Shown: positions 34,616 to 45,961 of the stretch, piece after piece
Layout: every line of letters begins with the position of its first letter
Numbering within the stretch: position 1 is the first letter of the stretch
DNA from: Allolobophora icterica
Lineage: Eukaryota > Annelida > Clitellata > Crassiclitellata > Lumbricidae
Direction of reading: 5' to 3'
NCBI GenBank assembly: GCA_963556255.1
Contig: OY744611.1
Location: forward strand, 39,031,714 to 39,095,713
DNA length: 64,000 nucleotides
The notes under the pieces: model-generated
The model's input: the letters and a program-made list of their open reading frames with translations, nothing else
Databases searched by the model: none
Told to the model about the DNA's origin: nothing
Translations under genes and position numbers: made by a program

Positions 34616-35050
34616 TTTGAACAACACTGTAGAAAACGTAATCGAATACTGAGCAAGCAGTACAAGTAATACTTTTTTGCACATATCTCTCTTCCCCACC
34701 TGTTCGTTCTGCTCCTCCTCCTCTTCGCGTCTTTTCGGTCTCAACTTAAAACCGACTTTATTTCAGTAGGTATATCCACCATAGGCTACCACTGTTTATA
34801 CCACCCTAACCTGGTATTGACCTAACTGCAGCCGGATATTGGGCCGTCACTGGTACTTATCTTGTGCATTAGACACCAGCGCTACATTATCTGATAAATA
34901 AAAATATTTAGACTTTCTGTAATGTAGCGCTATGCAAATGTTCGGCTTAAGTACGTAGATCCGTTGCTGGTGGATCGTCGCAAGTGTTCGTACGGTTTCT
35001 TCAGTTCCATTAAATTTGTTGATGGCATTGCTTTGATCCTGTTGAGCGAA

Positions 35051-35115
35051 CTAATCACTCATTGAATTATAAATGGGGGTTACGTCTTCTACGTACACAA
35101 CATGACCCGGAACAC
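35051..35115 (-). CDS. TNFR-like exon 7: terminal exon
   Basis: After a strong pyrimidine tract (ctctttttcttttag) the exon reads (G)VPGHVVYVEDVTPIYNSMSD and stops at TAG. The phase matches exon 6 exactly. Confidence 0.65.
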
Positions 35116-38100
35116 CTAAAAGAAAAAGAGTTTCAGTCAAATGTTAAATTAGATTTAATGAAGTCAACAGTTGAATTAAATGGTCATTTAAGGTAAAGTA
35201 AGGTATAAGACGCCTCTCAGCTTAAGTCCTGAGAGGTGTTGCACAGAGGGTTGTATCATCTTTTCTTCCAAGCTCAAGCATGACTACTCTTATTTACAAC
35301 TTACATGAATCTTAACAAATTCTAACTTTCACATGCCAGACACACAGGTGTAAGGTAAATGTGTAAATGTGTTAGCCATAATGTAATAACCTTGGTCTAG
35401 TTATTTGCAAACGTTTATCTCTGCAGCAGATTTTGCATCCTTACATCCCTCTATGAGATATGGGAGATTTTACTCCCATAGGAGTTGTACTGTCTCCCTT
35501 CTGCGTCGAATTCTAAGGCTTACCACTAAGAGGTCAACAATTTATTGCCTAATGCCCTACTCCTCACAGTTCCTGTCGAAAGGATTATCAGAAGTTCAAG
35601 CTCTCAGCTTCAGGCAACTCTCGTTTGGTTTGTGTTTGTTCCACAAACTACGTTGACCTTTTATCAGAATAAAAAATATCCGTTCTTTGTTCAAATTGTA
35701 ATTTCCTAATTAATTAATTCATTAAGAACATTTATATAACACCTCTCCTCTTAAGATAACTACTCAGAGGCGCTCCCAGCACAACCCTGTTAGGAAAGAA
35801 CAGTTTTTAAGCGTTTACTGCCATTATCATAAAGAATAAGGATCAATTGATGGTCACTTCAAGGGAAATAGCCGGGTACACATTTTCCACCGAGTACCGA
35901 ATCGGAGTATTTGGATGTACTATTTGCCAGATCCGGGTACCAGATGCGAAGCTTCAAATTTTCATGTAATAAAAAAAATTTTGAAATAAATTTTGTATAC
36001 ACAGTTTGTAATAACTGACTAATACATTTAGAATTTTAGAAATAATAAATGAAATGGACTTGACTTCCATTGTGGACTTCCGGTATCAGTGTTTTTTGTA
36101 CTTTTCTTCTTCAAAATGAATATGCTAGATGAAGCTCAAAGCTCATATTATGAACCTACAAATTCCGGCATGTGAGGCAGACAAGCAACTATTTGTGTGT
36201 ACAGTCTTTGCCGAAGCAAACAGTGCCGAAAAATGGGATATTCGGTTGAGGCAAATGTCCAAGGCGATTTCCGGCTGACCCCTAGTGCATGTTAAATCCC
36301 TCAGACAACGTGCAGATGCAAAGGGACTAATTCCAAAATTCACTGTCTCCAAATTGTCTTCCGAATTTCTAGTGGCTTAATTTAGAAGCAAGCATAGGCT
36401 GACTGATGTCTAGTGCTTTAGTATATGTACACCACGTAGAAGCTTTTAGATACAATAGCTTAAGACAATATACCTGGCTGATGGTTTTGCTGATGATTTG
36501 GTTCATTGTGTGGCTGCATATTTAGTTGATTATGTTGTGGCTGATTCCCTTGAGGATGTTGTGGATTATTTGCTTGAAGATTACTTTCTGGTTGGGGCGT
36601 CACTAGTGGTTGAACACGAGCACAAGGCCTTGTTGACGTTCGGCGGTTATCTTGTATACCAGGCCCTGGTGATAGATCCTGAAGGTGAAACCAACCAGGC
36701 CCTGTCTGTGAACCCCTGAGATTGTCTGAATTAGATGTAGCATTGAGATCTTCCAAACCATGTCCAGTTGCTGTATCCTGGACGTCTGCTGAGCCAAACA
36801 ACAGACGCGCCTGTCCATATGGAGCCTCAGATGAAACATCTTCGGGATGCAACGATGGACGTGAAGCACTACCTTCGTATTGTGACTCGTATAACAAAGC
36901 TTCTACTTCCTCTGAGGAAGCGCCTGCAGCTGCTTCTGGCAGACGTGGCAAGATTTGGCTGTTTGGCACCTGTGCTAAGGCTTCATTCGGCTGTGAATCA
37001 GGTAAAATTGCTCGCTCATGCAATGGTTCCTGCAATGACCCCTCTACAGTTCCAAGTGAAGGAACTTCACTGTCAAATGATAGAACTGCTGGTCTCTGGT
37101 TGGATCCTAAAGACACAAAGAACAAAGCTCAGATTGTTTGTATAACCCTTTAACCCAAGCACTTAGGAAATAAATCTAAATGATTCAATGGTATTAAACC
37201 TAACCAGAACTCTTACTCTTGCCATCACATACATATATCCATGTACATATATAAGAACAAGATTCTTCATAAAATGTATGCACATGTTGGTCAACAGTTT
37301 ATTTTGAAATGTTTACATTTATTAATATTTTAACCAACTTAAAAAATTAATGTTCAAAGCTAAGTTAAGTCCACAAACAACCTATGTTAAATAAAATTCA
37401 CAGGTTGCTCTTGCTTGTTAACCTATCTAAGGTACACATAAGAAACACACTACTAAAATTATGTCATATAATGTCATTTCTTATAAATTGTTTAAGCGAG
37501 CTGCTTGCTGTGACTCTGTACACAGCTGGTACAAGTGCTTGCCTTGCAATGCAGAGTGTGTGGGTTCGAGCCTCCTCTGAGATGGTTACTTTACAGGAAC
37601 CCTGAGCAAGTCCTTCAAACACAGTGTTCAGCACCAGGGACTGATACCAGATAGCAGTACTCAGCAAATACAGAAACAATAATAATATATTTGTGTTTAT
37701 TCACAAGCTCACTGACAAACTGCAATAAGTCACATTGAAATATTGAAACACAACGGTACAATTATCAAGATCTTATTGAACACACATCTTGGCAGCCTGG
37801 CATGTGCCTACTCATTTTACTGCTGCCCCCTAGGGCATGGAAGGCTGAGTTGACATCGACAATAATAATCATCTGAGAAGCTAACAATCTGAAAAGGCCC
37901 TACATAAAGAACTCTTACACAAACACAGATCAGTAAATAATGGCTGTCAAAGATTTAATATCCTGCAGGCCTTGGCAAGTCAAATGAAAGTGCTAACAAG
38001 AGCAAACCACTTCTTACGGGTTGCAGAGTTAAACTATACATCATCTACTGCGCATGAAGTACCTGAAAATGAACACTCTGAATACACACTCTCAACACAC

Positions 38101-41100
38101 ACTACTGCACAGTATTTAATCACTGTACCATCAGGCTGTTGGTGTATTCTGTCATGGCCATTTCCAGCCAGAGAAGCATTGCGAAGTGGAGGTTGTGGTG
38201 GATGATTTGCTGGTAAATGCCGGTCAACTCCATTCATAGGGAGAACTTGATATATGTGTTGTCTGCAAGCATTTTGACACATAGCTGCATCAATTTCAAA
38301 CACATTTTAATTATTATTCTCATCTTTCTTCCCCTTTATCCAGTACTTCAGTTTTCAGTCATCTCAAACCCAACTTTTCTTTCACAACTCTGGACACACC
38401 GCTCCTCTGATCAGTTCTAATGCAGATGTTTTTATTTTTGCTACATGTATAAGATTACATGTACAGTTCAGAACCTTTAATGCCCAGCCTACACGTACAC
38501 ACAAACGCTTAACAAGTGGCTACAACAAGGCCTAATGATACCTATGCAACACAGGAAACATGTTAACATGCAGTACAATGACTTGCTGTGTAGCAGTCTG
38601 TATCAGCGGTGCACAGCTGTGTGAAAATGGGCAACAATAGCTAGCTGCAGCTGGCTTTAAGTCCTGCAGAGGGCAGCCCAGTTCCACAGAAGGCCAACTT
38701 AATATACCTGCAAAAGTCTCCACTCCCCACACCTAGTACCAGCAGTAACTGAGATAACTTATGATACTTGTACCCTTCCCTGCTGCTTGACATAACATCG
38801 GCCGAAGCTTAGCTGTCTCAGCAAAGATGACACCTGCAAACCCATACATGTAAGCTTGACAGTTCAATGCAGGCCTTTCGCTTTGAAATAATGTCTGGAA
38901 CGGTATATATCAAAGTGGAATGAAACATAAATGTCTAGTATTAAACTACAATCAATTTTGCCCATAACCAGACACCAATGTGGCCTTTCAAAATAGTTGG
39001 ACAAAATCATCTGATAGCAGGCTATAGCACAAGTGCCTTCACCATCAGACTTCACATCAGTGTCTATGAGCTTTCTAGCCACATTAAGACATAGGTCAAT
39101 CATACACTACTGCATTTCAATCTGACCTGCTTAACCCATGGACTGGTAACAAGCAGTCTTTGTGACTCTGACTCCCAATGACCATGCATAAACGACCCTG
39201 CACTGTAATTTATTTATTTATTTTATTTATTCCGGATATTTCTATAGCACCTCTCGAAGTCAACTACTACTCAGAGGTGCTCCCGACTACAGCATTTGAT
39301 ACTGTGCCGGAATTTTCATGCCGAAGTGCCACGAGCAATTGCGAGTGAAGGACTTGCCCAAGGTCCGTACGCAGCGGCTAGAGTGGGATTCGAACCTGCA
39401 ACCCTCCGGTCACAAGGCACCGAACTTACCACTGAGCCACCACGCCCCACAACTCTTGAATGAGTTAATTAAAATGCTAACTACCTCTAAACCACTGGAA
39501 GAAAACTTCTTTTTGATAGTTTAAAGAGAAATGCAATGCAATAGCAAGTTTATTATACACCCCTATCAACAAGAAACAAAAAAATTAATAAAAGTCTAAT
39601 CAGTTACTTCTGTAACGCCACTATCACAAAGAACGAAGCATCAATGGAAATCATAGTCTAAAATAACTGCAATCACATAACGCTGTAGATCTCAGAGCCA
39701 TTAATCACAATTATCAACAATACTGTGTCTAGTATCGTATCGTATCGTATTTGGAGGTTTGTATAGCGCCACTCACAGTTGAGGCCATTCAGTAATCGCT
39801 AGCGCTCCTACTGCGAAGGCTCAGAGAGAAGAAAAAGGTTTTAAGCACGGAGAGGGATGTAGGAAGAGCCAGAAAGTAAGGTTACCCACAGAGAGGAAGG
39901 AAGGGCATTACACAGGGAGGACACTATGTTGGAAAAATATCTAGTTTGAGCTAGAGTGGTCCTGGCATGCGGAACAAAGAGGACATGCCGGTCGCGAGAG
40001 CAGACAGGTCGGATATTCATTTATTTTTAGATTATCGAATAGTAAACACTACTCTATTGGTTCATGACTCACTGTTGTCAATGACACCATGGCAGTCGAA
40101 CCTAGGAAGAAGTAGTGGAAAGGTAATGGTTTACCAATCAGCCATATGGCATTAAAATAGTTAGGTACTGCACTGACACAAGGCTACACTGTTATCAAAC
40201 AAAATGTTAAACTAAAAAAAAACACAACTATGCAAACATTTTGCATAAATCCATTTATATAAAAAAACCATGTACAGAATTCATACCTCTTTTTTAGACC
40301 TCCACATGTTTTCTTCCGGTGACAAATGATCAAACTAATTGCCGATATTATAACCACAAACACTGTTATCAAAACTGTTATCAAAACTGTAATCAGAAGA
40401 AAATTATCTGAAAAAATCAAAAGAACCGGAGTTAAAAGCTCAACAACAAGGGAAAAACAACCAAAAAATTTGTATTTTATCATTATTGCTATTACTGCTA
40501 TTATTATTATTATTTATTATTATTATTTATTATTATTATTATTTTTACTATTATTACTGTAATTTAATCTAATATGAAAACTTCAACAAACTTCTACAGC
40601 ACTGGTATCATAAAGTGTTACAAAAATATTATCATTACATTAATTACTAGTGATATAAGAACACTATTATAGTGATAGTGCTATAAAAGTCATCAGAGAG
40701 CAAATTAATATAAAAATTTTAGTATCAGCTTGTTAAGCAGTGATTACTTAGGTTAGTGTAGAATCGCAGCATTCTTCGGCATTCTATAAGACACATAAAA
40801 GCAGACTATGGTTCTGCCACAAGGCCTATGAGGGGTTCCTGTCCATTTGCTTTATGCCACCCAGGGTGAAGTGAATGAGGTGGTTTCCTGTTGCCTTCCT
40901 CAGAGATAATTGTGGGTGAGCAACTTGTCCAAGGTTGCTACACAGTGGCTTGGTGTAGATTCGAACCTGCGGTTACAAGGCACAGGACATGCCGAAAAAC
41001 ACCAGCATGTCTATCATTGATGATGTTACTGGTAAATGGAACAACCATGTCCATGCCAAGTTTGATCATATGCCCATTTAGGAGAAAGTAAATTGCAAAG

Positions 41101-44100
41101 GTTGACAAATTCATGGGAAGCCTTCAGTTGAGTTAGTAATATATTGTATTTATCATGCATGCATCCATGTATGTATGAATGTATGTATGACTTGTATGTA
41201 TGTATATGTATGTATGTATGTATGTATGCATGTATGTATGTATGTATGCATGCATCTGGCTATTTATATAGTGCCTTTTTTAAACTGAAGGGGGCGTTAA
41301 ACATAACTATCTAACAGGCCAACCATTGGTAAAGTAAAGAGGTGTAACGTAAGATAGGTTGGAAATATTTACAATATTTACTATACACTGAGCACAATAC
41401 ACACTACGATCCATGGCAAATTGTTTGCACTTTACTGCCATTAGCACCAAGCATAATTAAGTAATAACATCAGCTTGAAGTAACTGACATATCAACTAAA
41501 TCCTGAATTTGTTTTTTGTTTGCTGGCTCATGACGTATGCTTTGGATATACACTTATACAGCGCCTCTTCTACACTCTACTGCACTGAGAAATAGGCAAG
41601 TGACTTAACTCCTTACTATTACCATGGAAAACAAACAAGACATAAAGCTGTTCAGAAACCTTAAGCTAACCTGAGGCAGTTTGGTTTGAGCTAGAATAGT
41701 TTGAGTTAGAAGTTGTCATGTCCAGCAGACTTGAGTTAGGGTTTGCCAATGAATCAACTGACGTGTAATTCATGACCGCAGCAGTTGAACCAGTTGAACT
41801 TTCCACCAACAGCTCTTTTAATGAGGTAGTTGTTGGACATGGCTCATAACATACGGTGTTACTTGTGGCAGAACCTTAAAATCAAGCAGTTCACTAATTC
41901 AAAGGTATGGCATAGATGAGCTACGGTGGTTATACATTGATTACACATAATTCGTTACTTAAAAATGTCTTTTGGCTTAAAATCAAATATCAGAAGTTTA
42001 AAAGCAACCTCTCCTTACAGGTTGCATTATTGTATAACAACTGATTAAGCTATGCCGGGTTTTGAAATCTCACTGCACCGGTGAAAGCCAATTCAACTAC
42101 CATTAGTCACAATATCCTCAATTGATGTACAAACAGAAAAGTACTTCTGTGTTCTACAGACTTACTAATTACTCACCAAGCCGTAAAGGTATTCAAACAG
42201 ATAAAATGTTGTGCTCTACAAAGAGTAGCAAAATTACAGGCAGTTTCATATAAAGCGTAAGAGACAGTATATTGTAAAGCAAAGCAAACGAAATATAAAA
42301 GTGGTGTATGGGCACATGGTGCAACACATTATGGACTAATCAGCTAATCACACAAACTGAGCAATCCCAAAACAATAATCGTAATCGTAATCTCCAATTT
42401 TCTAAAGCGCCACAGTAAAGCTGAGCGCAAGGCACCAGCTTATTCACGAGCACTGCGACATATCCGAGGGGTTGTCCAGAGATCGATGTCCATTGGTGGT
42501 CCGAGTCCGATTTTCAGAGAGACCAGGAAGAGGCAAAGCAGCAGTTACGGAGGGTTTCGCTGACGACGAGAAGGCTTGGAAGGCAGAGGATCACAATACA
42601 AAATTTTTCTAACATTATTCTACAAAATTCTATGCCATTGGTTCTAGTATAATGGGGTGTAATGCAGTTTATCCAATCAGCTTAAGGCAGAAAAGTTTGC
42701 TTTCTACCTGCTGTAGGAAAACAGTATTCTTATTTAAGTCCTCGTCACCTCTCGCCTTGACTACTGCAATTCTGTCCTATTCGGTCTTCCTTCATCGACA
42801 CTACAACCTCTAACATCTGTTCTACACACAGCCGCTCGTCTAGTAAAAGGTCTTGATCCTAGAGATCACATCACGCCATCCCTGCAACAACTACATTGGC
42901 TTCCCATCCACGCCAAAATCTCCCTCCTGATGTACCATATCCACTCTGGAACCTCTCCCTCGTACATGGCATCCATGGTTACACCATGTTCTGCTTCCAA
43001 TTCCAGAGGACTCCGATCGGCCACAAGAGGGGACTGCACCAACCAGAACTTTGGTAGTCATGCCTTCTCGGTCTCAGGACCCATAGAATGGAACAGTCTT
43101 CCAACTACAGTCCGTCAATGCACATATCTTGCTCAATTTAAATCAAAATTAAAAACTCATCTATTAACATTGTACTATGACTATTGACTAGGAATGCAAC
43201 GCACCATGCTCTCGTGCAAAACTTGTCTTGTTAAAGAGTGCTGTAAATCTTTAGTTGCATTGTATTGTGTATACCTGGATATTTCAAGCAGTTCTCCGGA
43301 CAAACGATATGTTTTCTGCATTGAGACCGATCTGTCAGTGCAAAATACCCATCCTTACACTGACAGATCCTGTCATGAGTAGAATTGCAATAGTGCAACA
43401 CAACTGTATTTCTTTCGTCGAAACACCTCTAGAAAAATAACAGTAATAATGTTCTCCATTAGCTAATTAATAATCCTAAATTTAAGATGAAGAGCACCAG
43501 GAGATATGGCTAAATACCTTAAAACGGTTTAATGGAAGAACTTTTTGTGGCTTATACATTTCATGGTTTCACCCAGTTTGTTTTATAAATCATGCCTGTC
43601 ATATTACATATAGTAGATTGCAGGAATGTTCTTATTTCTCATAGGTTCTGAGCCAGTAAGCAATGAAGTTCAAACTCCCATCTCTCGTCCAGCACACTTT
43701 AGGATTTGCCACATACGCAGGATATACAGGAATGATTTAGTCATTATGTTGGTTCTCAGTAATTAAATGAAAGAAGCAAATAAATTCAGGGATCCATGGC
43801 CCTAACTGCGAGAGATCAGAATTGCATTTCAATGGTGCACGTTACAAGTCCTGAGGGTCTGTTAAACTACGACTTTCCCGCTCACTATGTAACCAAATTA
43901 AGCTACAATTTCAGGGAAATCATCCACGAAAAAACCAAGACAAAAGTGACTCCAAACAAGTTATTCAATCAGATGCTTAAATGTGACTTTTTCACCTTTT
44001 TGCAGTCGTCACAGTGATCTGCTTGATTTCTGGTTGATGAGAATGTCCCTAGTGAACAATTTCGGCATTCTTTCGGTTCTGGATCTGCATTCCCATCTCG

Positions 44101-44208
44101 ATCAGACCATAAATATTCACCAGGTTCGCAACTGATATCCTCCGGTTTTGATTGGCCAACAATGCCCAAACCAAACACCAACAACACAATTACACCACAG
44201 GAATCCAT
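35051..44208 (-). CDS. TNF receptor superfamily-like membrane protein, seven exons
   Basis: Exons read on the minus strand: 44208-43996, 43428-43275, 41874-41671, 40407-40287, 38262-38063, 37106-36474, 35115-35051. All junctions have AG acceptors and GT donors, and the phases chain as 0,1,1,2,1,1, giving 529 residues and a TAG stop. Residues 1-20 are a signal peptide. About 26-135 hold TNFR-type cysteine repeats (CSLGTFSS, HCDDC, CFDERN, HYCNSTHDRICQCKDGYF). About 135-190 form a Ser/Thr stalk with NYT, NSS, NYS and NQT sequons. One helix spans about 193-219, followed by CHRKK. The 310-residue tail is Pro/Gln/Asn-rich at its end and shows no death domain. SLQE and SSEE fit the loose TRAF2-binding pattern, which is weak evidence. 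A probable 5' UTR acceptor lies at 44225, just upstream of the ATG. The gene's exact subfamily and ligand are unknown. Confidence 0.78.
35718..35790 (-). repeat. LINE/SINE shared 3' tail fragment
   Basis: It reads ACATTTATATAACACCTCTC then CTACTCAGAGGCGCTCCCAG. It lies in the last intron of the TNFR-like gene. Confidence 0.7.
36474..37106 (-). CDS. TNFR-like exon 6: acidic to Pro/Gln/Asn-rich tail
   Basis: The acceptor gtctttag completes Gly and continues SNQRPAVLSFDSEVPS. It is acidic and Pro/Ser-rich in the middle, then ends in a QP/NQ/HN-rich run. The donor CCAG|gtatat leaves phase 1. If unspliced, a stop follows five codons later at 36460, giving a shorter isoform. Confidence 0.72.
37505..37625 (+). 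mobile_element. tRNA-like SINE fragment in a TNFR intron
   Basis: GTGGGTTCGAGCCTCC resembles a tRNA B box, followed by CCTGAGCAAGTCCTTCAAAC, which resembles the GGGCAAGTC core seen in CORE/Deu-type SINEs. Confidence 0.5.
37685..37862 (-). mobile_element. SINE, TTTATTCACAAGCTCACTGACA family, second copy
   Basis: GTTTATTCACAAGCTCACTG through ATTTTACTGCTGCCC and GGAAGGCTGA matches 6225-6400. The tRNA-like end is missing. Confidence 0.65.
38063..38262 (-). CDS. TNFR-like exon 5: membrane-proximal cytoplasmic part
   Basis: The acceptor gcttgcag supplies one base to finish an Arg codon, then QHIYQVLPMNGVDRHLP... to CSFS. The donor TCAG|gtactt leaves phase 1. An upstream tgatgcag acceptor would put a stop in frame, so this start is preferred. 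Confidence 0.7.
39207..39450 (-). mobile_element. tRNA-headed SINE with CR1-type tail, full-length
   Basis: On the minus strand it starts GGGGCGTGGTGGCTCAGTGG (A box TGGCTCAGTGG), with GGTTCGAATCC as B box. A GGGCAAGTCCTTCACTCGC core follows. The 3' part has GGGAGC.CCTCTGAGTAGTAG and GCTATAGAAATATCCGG and ends in (TAAA)n. The 3' part matches the LINE at 34.5 kb. It lies in intron 4 of the TNFR-like gene, in the same orientation as the gene. Other copies: 45962, 47162 and 16685. Confidence 0.9.
39732..40020 (-). mobile_element. LINE 3' end with (ATACG)n tail
   Basis: On the minus strand a frame gives NALPSSVGNLT-like residues followed by GGCGCTATACAAACCTCC and (ATACG)n. The LPSSVxxL pattern is common in CR1/L2 C-termini. 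Truncated and decayed. Confidence 0.6.
40287..40407 (-). CDS. TNFR-like exon 4: membrane helix
   Basis: The acceptor ttttttcag begins (D)NFLLITVLITVLITVF and continues through VVIISAISLIIC to a basic CHRKKTCGGLKKR stop-transfer. The donor AGAG|gtatga leaves phase 2. Confidence 0.82.
40497..40560. repeat. (TTA)n microsatellite
   Basis: ATT/TTA run inside intron 3 of the TNFR-like gene, just upstream of its exon 4. Confidence 0.9.
40815..40995 (-). mobile_element. SINE related to the CR1-tail family
   Basis: It shares CTTGTCCAAGG, ACACAGTGGCTTGG, GATTCGAACCTGC and ACAAGGCAC with the tRNA-derived half of 39207-39450. The tail half is different. Confidence 0.6.
41160..41256. repeat. (ATGT)n microsatellite
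   Basis: ATGT tetramers with ATGC variants, in intron 3 of the TNFR-like gene. Confidence 0.9.
41671..41874 (-). CDS. TNFR-like exon 3: last cysteines and Ser/Thr stalk
   Basis: The acceptor ttttaag begins GSATSNTVCYEPCPTTTS and runs into a Ser/Thr/Asn-rich stalk with four N-glycosylation sequons. The donor TCAG|gttagc leaves phase 1. Confidence 0.78.
42376..42592 (-). mobile_element. LINE 3' end with GATTACG tail, antisense
   Basis: It reads TCGTAATCGTAATCTCC, AAAGCGCCAC and GGCACCAGCTTATTCACGAG, the reverse of the tail that ends the 51.4 kb LINE. In intron 2 of the TNFR-like gene. Confidence 0.7.
42738..43187 (+). pseudogene. CR1/L2-like LINE ORF2 C-terminal fragment
   Basis: The open frame reads LVTSRLDYCNSVLFGLPSST, HTAARLVKGLD, QQLHWLPIHAKISLLMYH, then SHAFSVSGPIEWNSLPTTVR and FKSKLKTHLL before the stop. 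SRLDYCNS and LHWLP are diagnostic of CR1/L2-type reverse transcriptase C-termini. Truncated at the 5' end by an in-frame stop near 42735. It sits antisense in intron 2 of the TNFR-like gene, only about 90 bp from exon 2. Confidence 0.85.
43275..43428 (-). CDS. TNFR-like exon 2: cysteine-rich repeat
   Basis: The acceptor tttttctag opens on RCFDERNTVVLHYC, then RICQCKDGYF, then CRKHIVCPENC; seven cysteines in TNFR spacing. The donor CCAG|gtatac leaves phase 1. This exon is hidden among short frames. Confidence 0.85.
43996..44208 (-). CDS. TNFR-like exon 1: signal peptide and first cysteine repeat
   Basis: MDSCGVIVLLVFGLGIVGQS is a signal peptide. CEPGEYL, ECRNCSLGTFSS and HCDDCKK follow. The donor AAG|gtgaaa leaves phase 0. 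The frame continues only eight residues into the intron. Confidence 0.85.
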
Positions 44209-44229
44209 CGCCTGTGGCCGTCACCTACA

Positions 44230-45449
44230 ACAGAAACTGTTACGTTGCAGTACAACAAAAACAGTACAAGTACAATGAAACTACACTTTATTCAGAATAT
44301 TCAGCAAAACACTAACAAACTTGTGTGTCTACGCTATTATTGTGTCATTTTAAAACATATCGTAAGCACTGCTATATGCTGAGCTATACATACTTACATG
44401 TATGTATGCATGTCTGCACACACATATGTATGGTATCTGCATAGATATATGTGTGATGTATGTATATAGCTCCTTTCAAGCACTACTCAAGGTGCTGCAA
44501 ATAGGTCAACTTAACTGATCTAACTAAACAAGGTCATTTTTTAAAGAAGCTAGTGACACCACACGAGAACAAATATCTTAGTCTTCACACTGAGCCTTTT
44601 GGTTGCTTCTTAACTGAGCAAGGCTCTGGAAGCAATGATGTGTTAGGAAACGAGAGGTCTACTTGGCAAGCAACTACAGTAGTAGGATGACTATTTCAGA
44701 ATATGATGAACTTATCATTAGACTACCAATGTAGTTGGCAGTAGACAGTCATCACAATTTATTTACAATATTAACAAATATATGAGCTTATTAGAACTTG
44801 AACAATTATAGTAACACGTCGGATTTTTACTAAATGCAGTTTTGAATTTCAGGGTGACAGTTATGAACGCCTGCTCTGAGTAATTAAGTTTTGATACTGG
44901 TCAATGGACCTCTGCCTATCGATTTTGGGCAAACATTTACACTCTGGGTGCCAATGTCCCTAGCCCTGAATTTTAAAATCAAGCTTCCACTCGCAGGTAT
45001 AGCTTTTTAGTCGCACAAATACATAGGCTACCAGTACTGACCTTAACCCTAACCGACCCTCACGATGGAAAGACACCCACCCAGATAGTACACAGGCACC
45101 CCGATTGTAAATGTTTGCCAGATGATTTTGTTTCGGCTAAGCGCCTGTGAACAAGCTAGATCTCGCGACTTGGCTCTGTGGGCGCTAAAGAATTTTCCAG
45201 GTTACGATTTGTATTCGGTAGGACTCAATCCATGACTATGCACGAGCAGCACGATACACGACTACCGTACTCACGCCGTCAGTTGCAACGAATCGTTATT
45301 CAGCCAAAGTGTTAACTAAGTGCAATTTAACACGAATTACATCGTAAAATATATACTATAAAATAATATACTTAAATGGTGAACCAATTCTAACGCTGAA
45401 GAATCAAATGTGATGAGGGGAAATTCCAACACAAAAATACCACCGGTTT
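44230..45449. other. 5' flank of the TNFR-like gene
   Basis: Probably contains a 5' UTR exon and promoter, neither of which I can place. A TATGTATG-rich tract lies at 44390-44465. Confidence 0.4.
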
Positions 45450-45777
45450 CTACGGAGCCCCTAAATGCAAGCAACATATTTTATCTCGTGCGTACGAGAT
45501 CCTAACTCGTGGGAACGAGATATTAAGTCGTGCGCACGAGATCCCAACTCGTGGGAACGAGTTAATAAGTCGTGCGCACGACATCCTAACTCGTGCGCAC
45601 GAGATATTAAGTCGTGGGAACGAGATCCTAATCTCGTGCGCACGAGTTAGTAGGCCTATCTCGTGCGCACGAGTTAGGATCTCGTTCCCAAGACTTAATA
45701 TCTCGTGCGCACGAGTTAATATCTCGTGCGCACGACTTGAAATATGTTGCATTCATGTCCCTTTAGGGGCCCCGTAG
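45450..45777. mobile_element. Inverted-repeat element filled with CTCGTGCGCACGAG palindromes
   Basis: CTACGGAGCCCCTAAA plus GCAACATATTT at the left mirrors AAATATGTTGC plus TTTAGGGGCCCCGTAG at the right. GTTT flanks both ends (45446-45449, 45778-45781), a possible 4-bp duplication. Inside, about 14 palindromic units (CTCGTGCGCACGAG or CTCGTGGGAACGAG) recur every 17-20 bp, separated by ATATTAAG or ATCCTAA. No coding capacity; the class is uncertain. Confidence 0.75.
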
Positions 45778-45961
45778 GTTTCACTTTCACCACCATAGAT
45801 AGGCCTATAGACCAGAGGTGGCGAACCTTTTTAAGGTGCGTGCCAAATGCTGCTAAATCATAAAAAAAAACTTTCGCGTGCCCCTCGGAAATTTGCACAG
45901 AATAGCCCTATAATTATTTTTCTCATAGTACACGTTTTAGTTAACAAAGCGTAACAAAAAT

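Noticed and set aside
36143..36352. Extra exon for the TNFR-like gene between exons 6 and 7
   Set aside because: The frame has no fitting splice sites, and exon 6 joins exon 7 in phase without it.
38263..38303. Upstream acceptor for TNFR-like exon 5
   Set aside because: Using tgatgcag would give an in-frame stop given the phase left by exon 4, so the acceptor at 38263 was preferred.
39370..39450. tRNA gene on the minus strand
   Set aside because: A and B boxes are present but the cloverleaf does not close and the sequence continues into a SINE body.
45450..45752. 100-codon RAHEI-repeat frame
   Set aside because: Generated by the palindromic CTCGTGCGCACGAG units of a non-coding inverted-repeat element.
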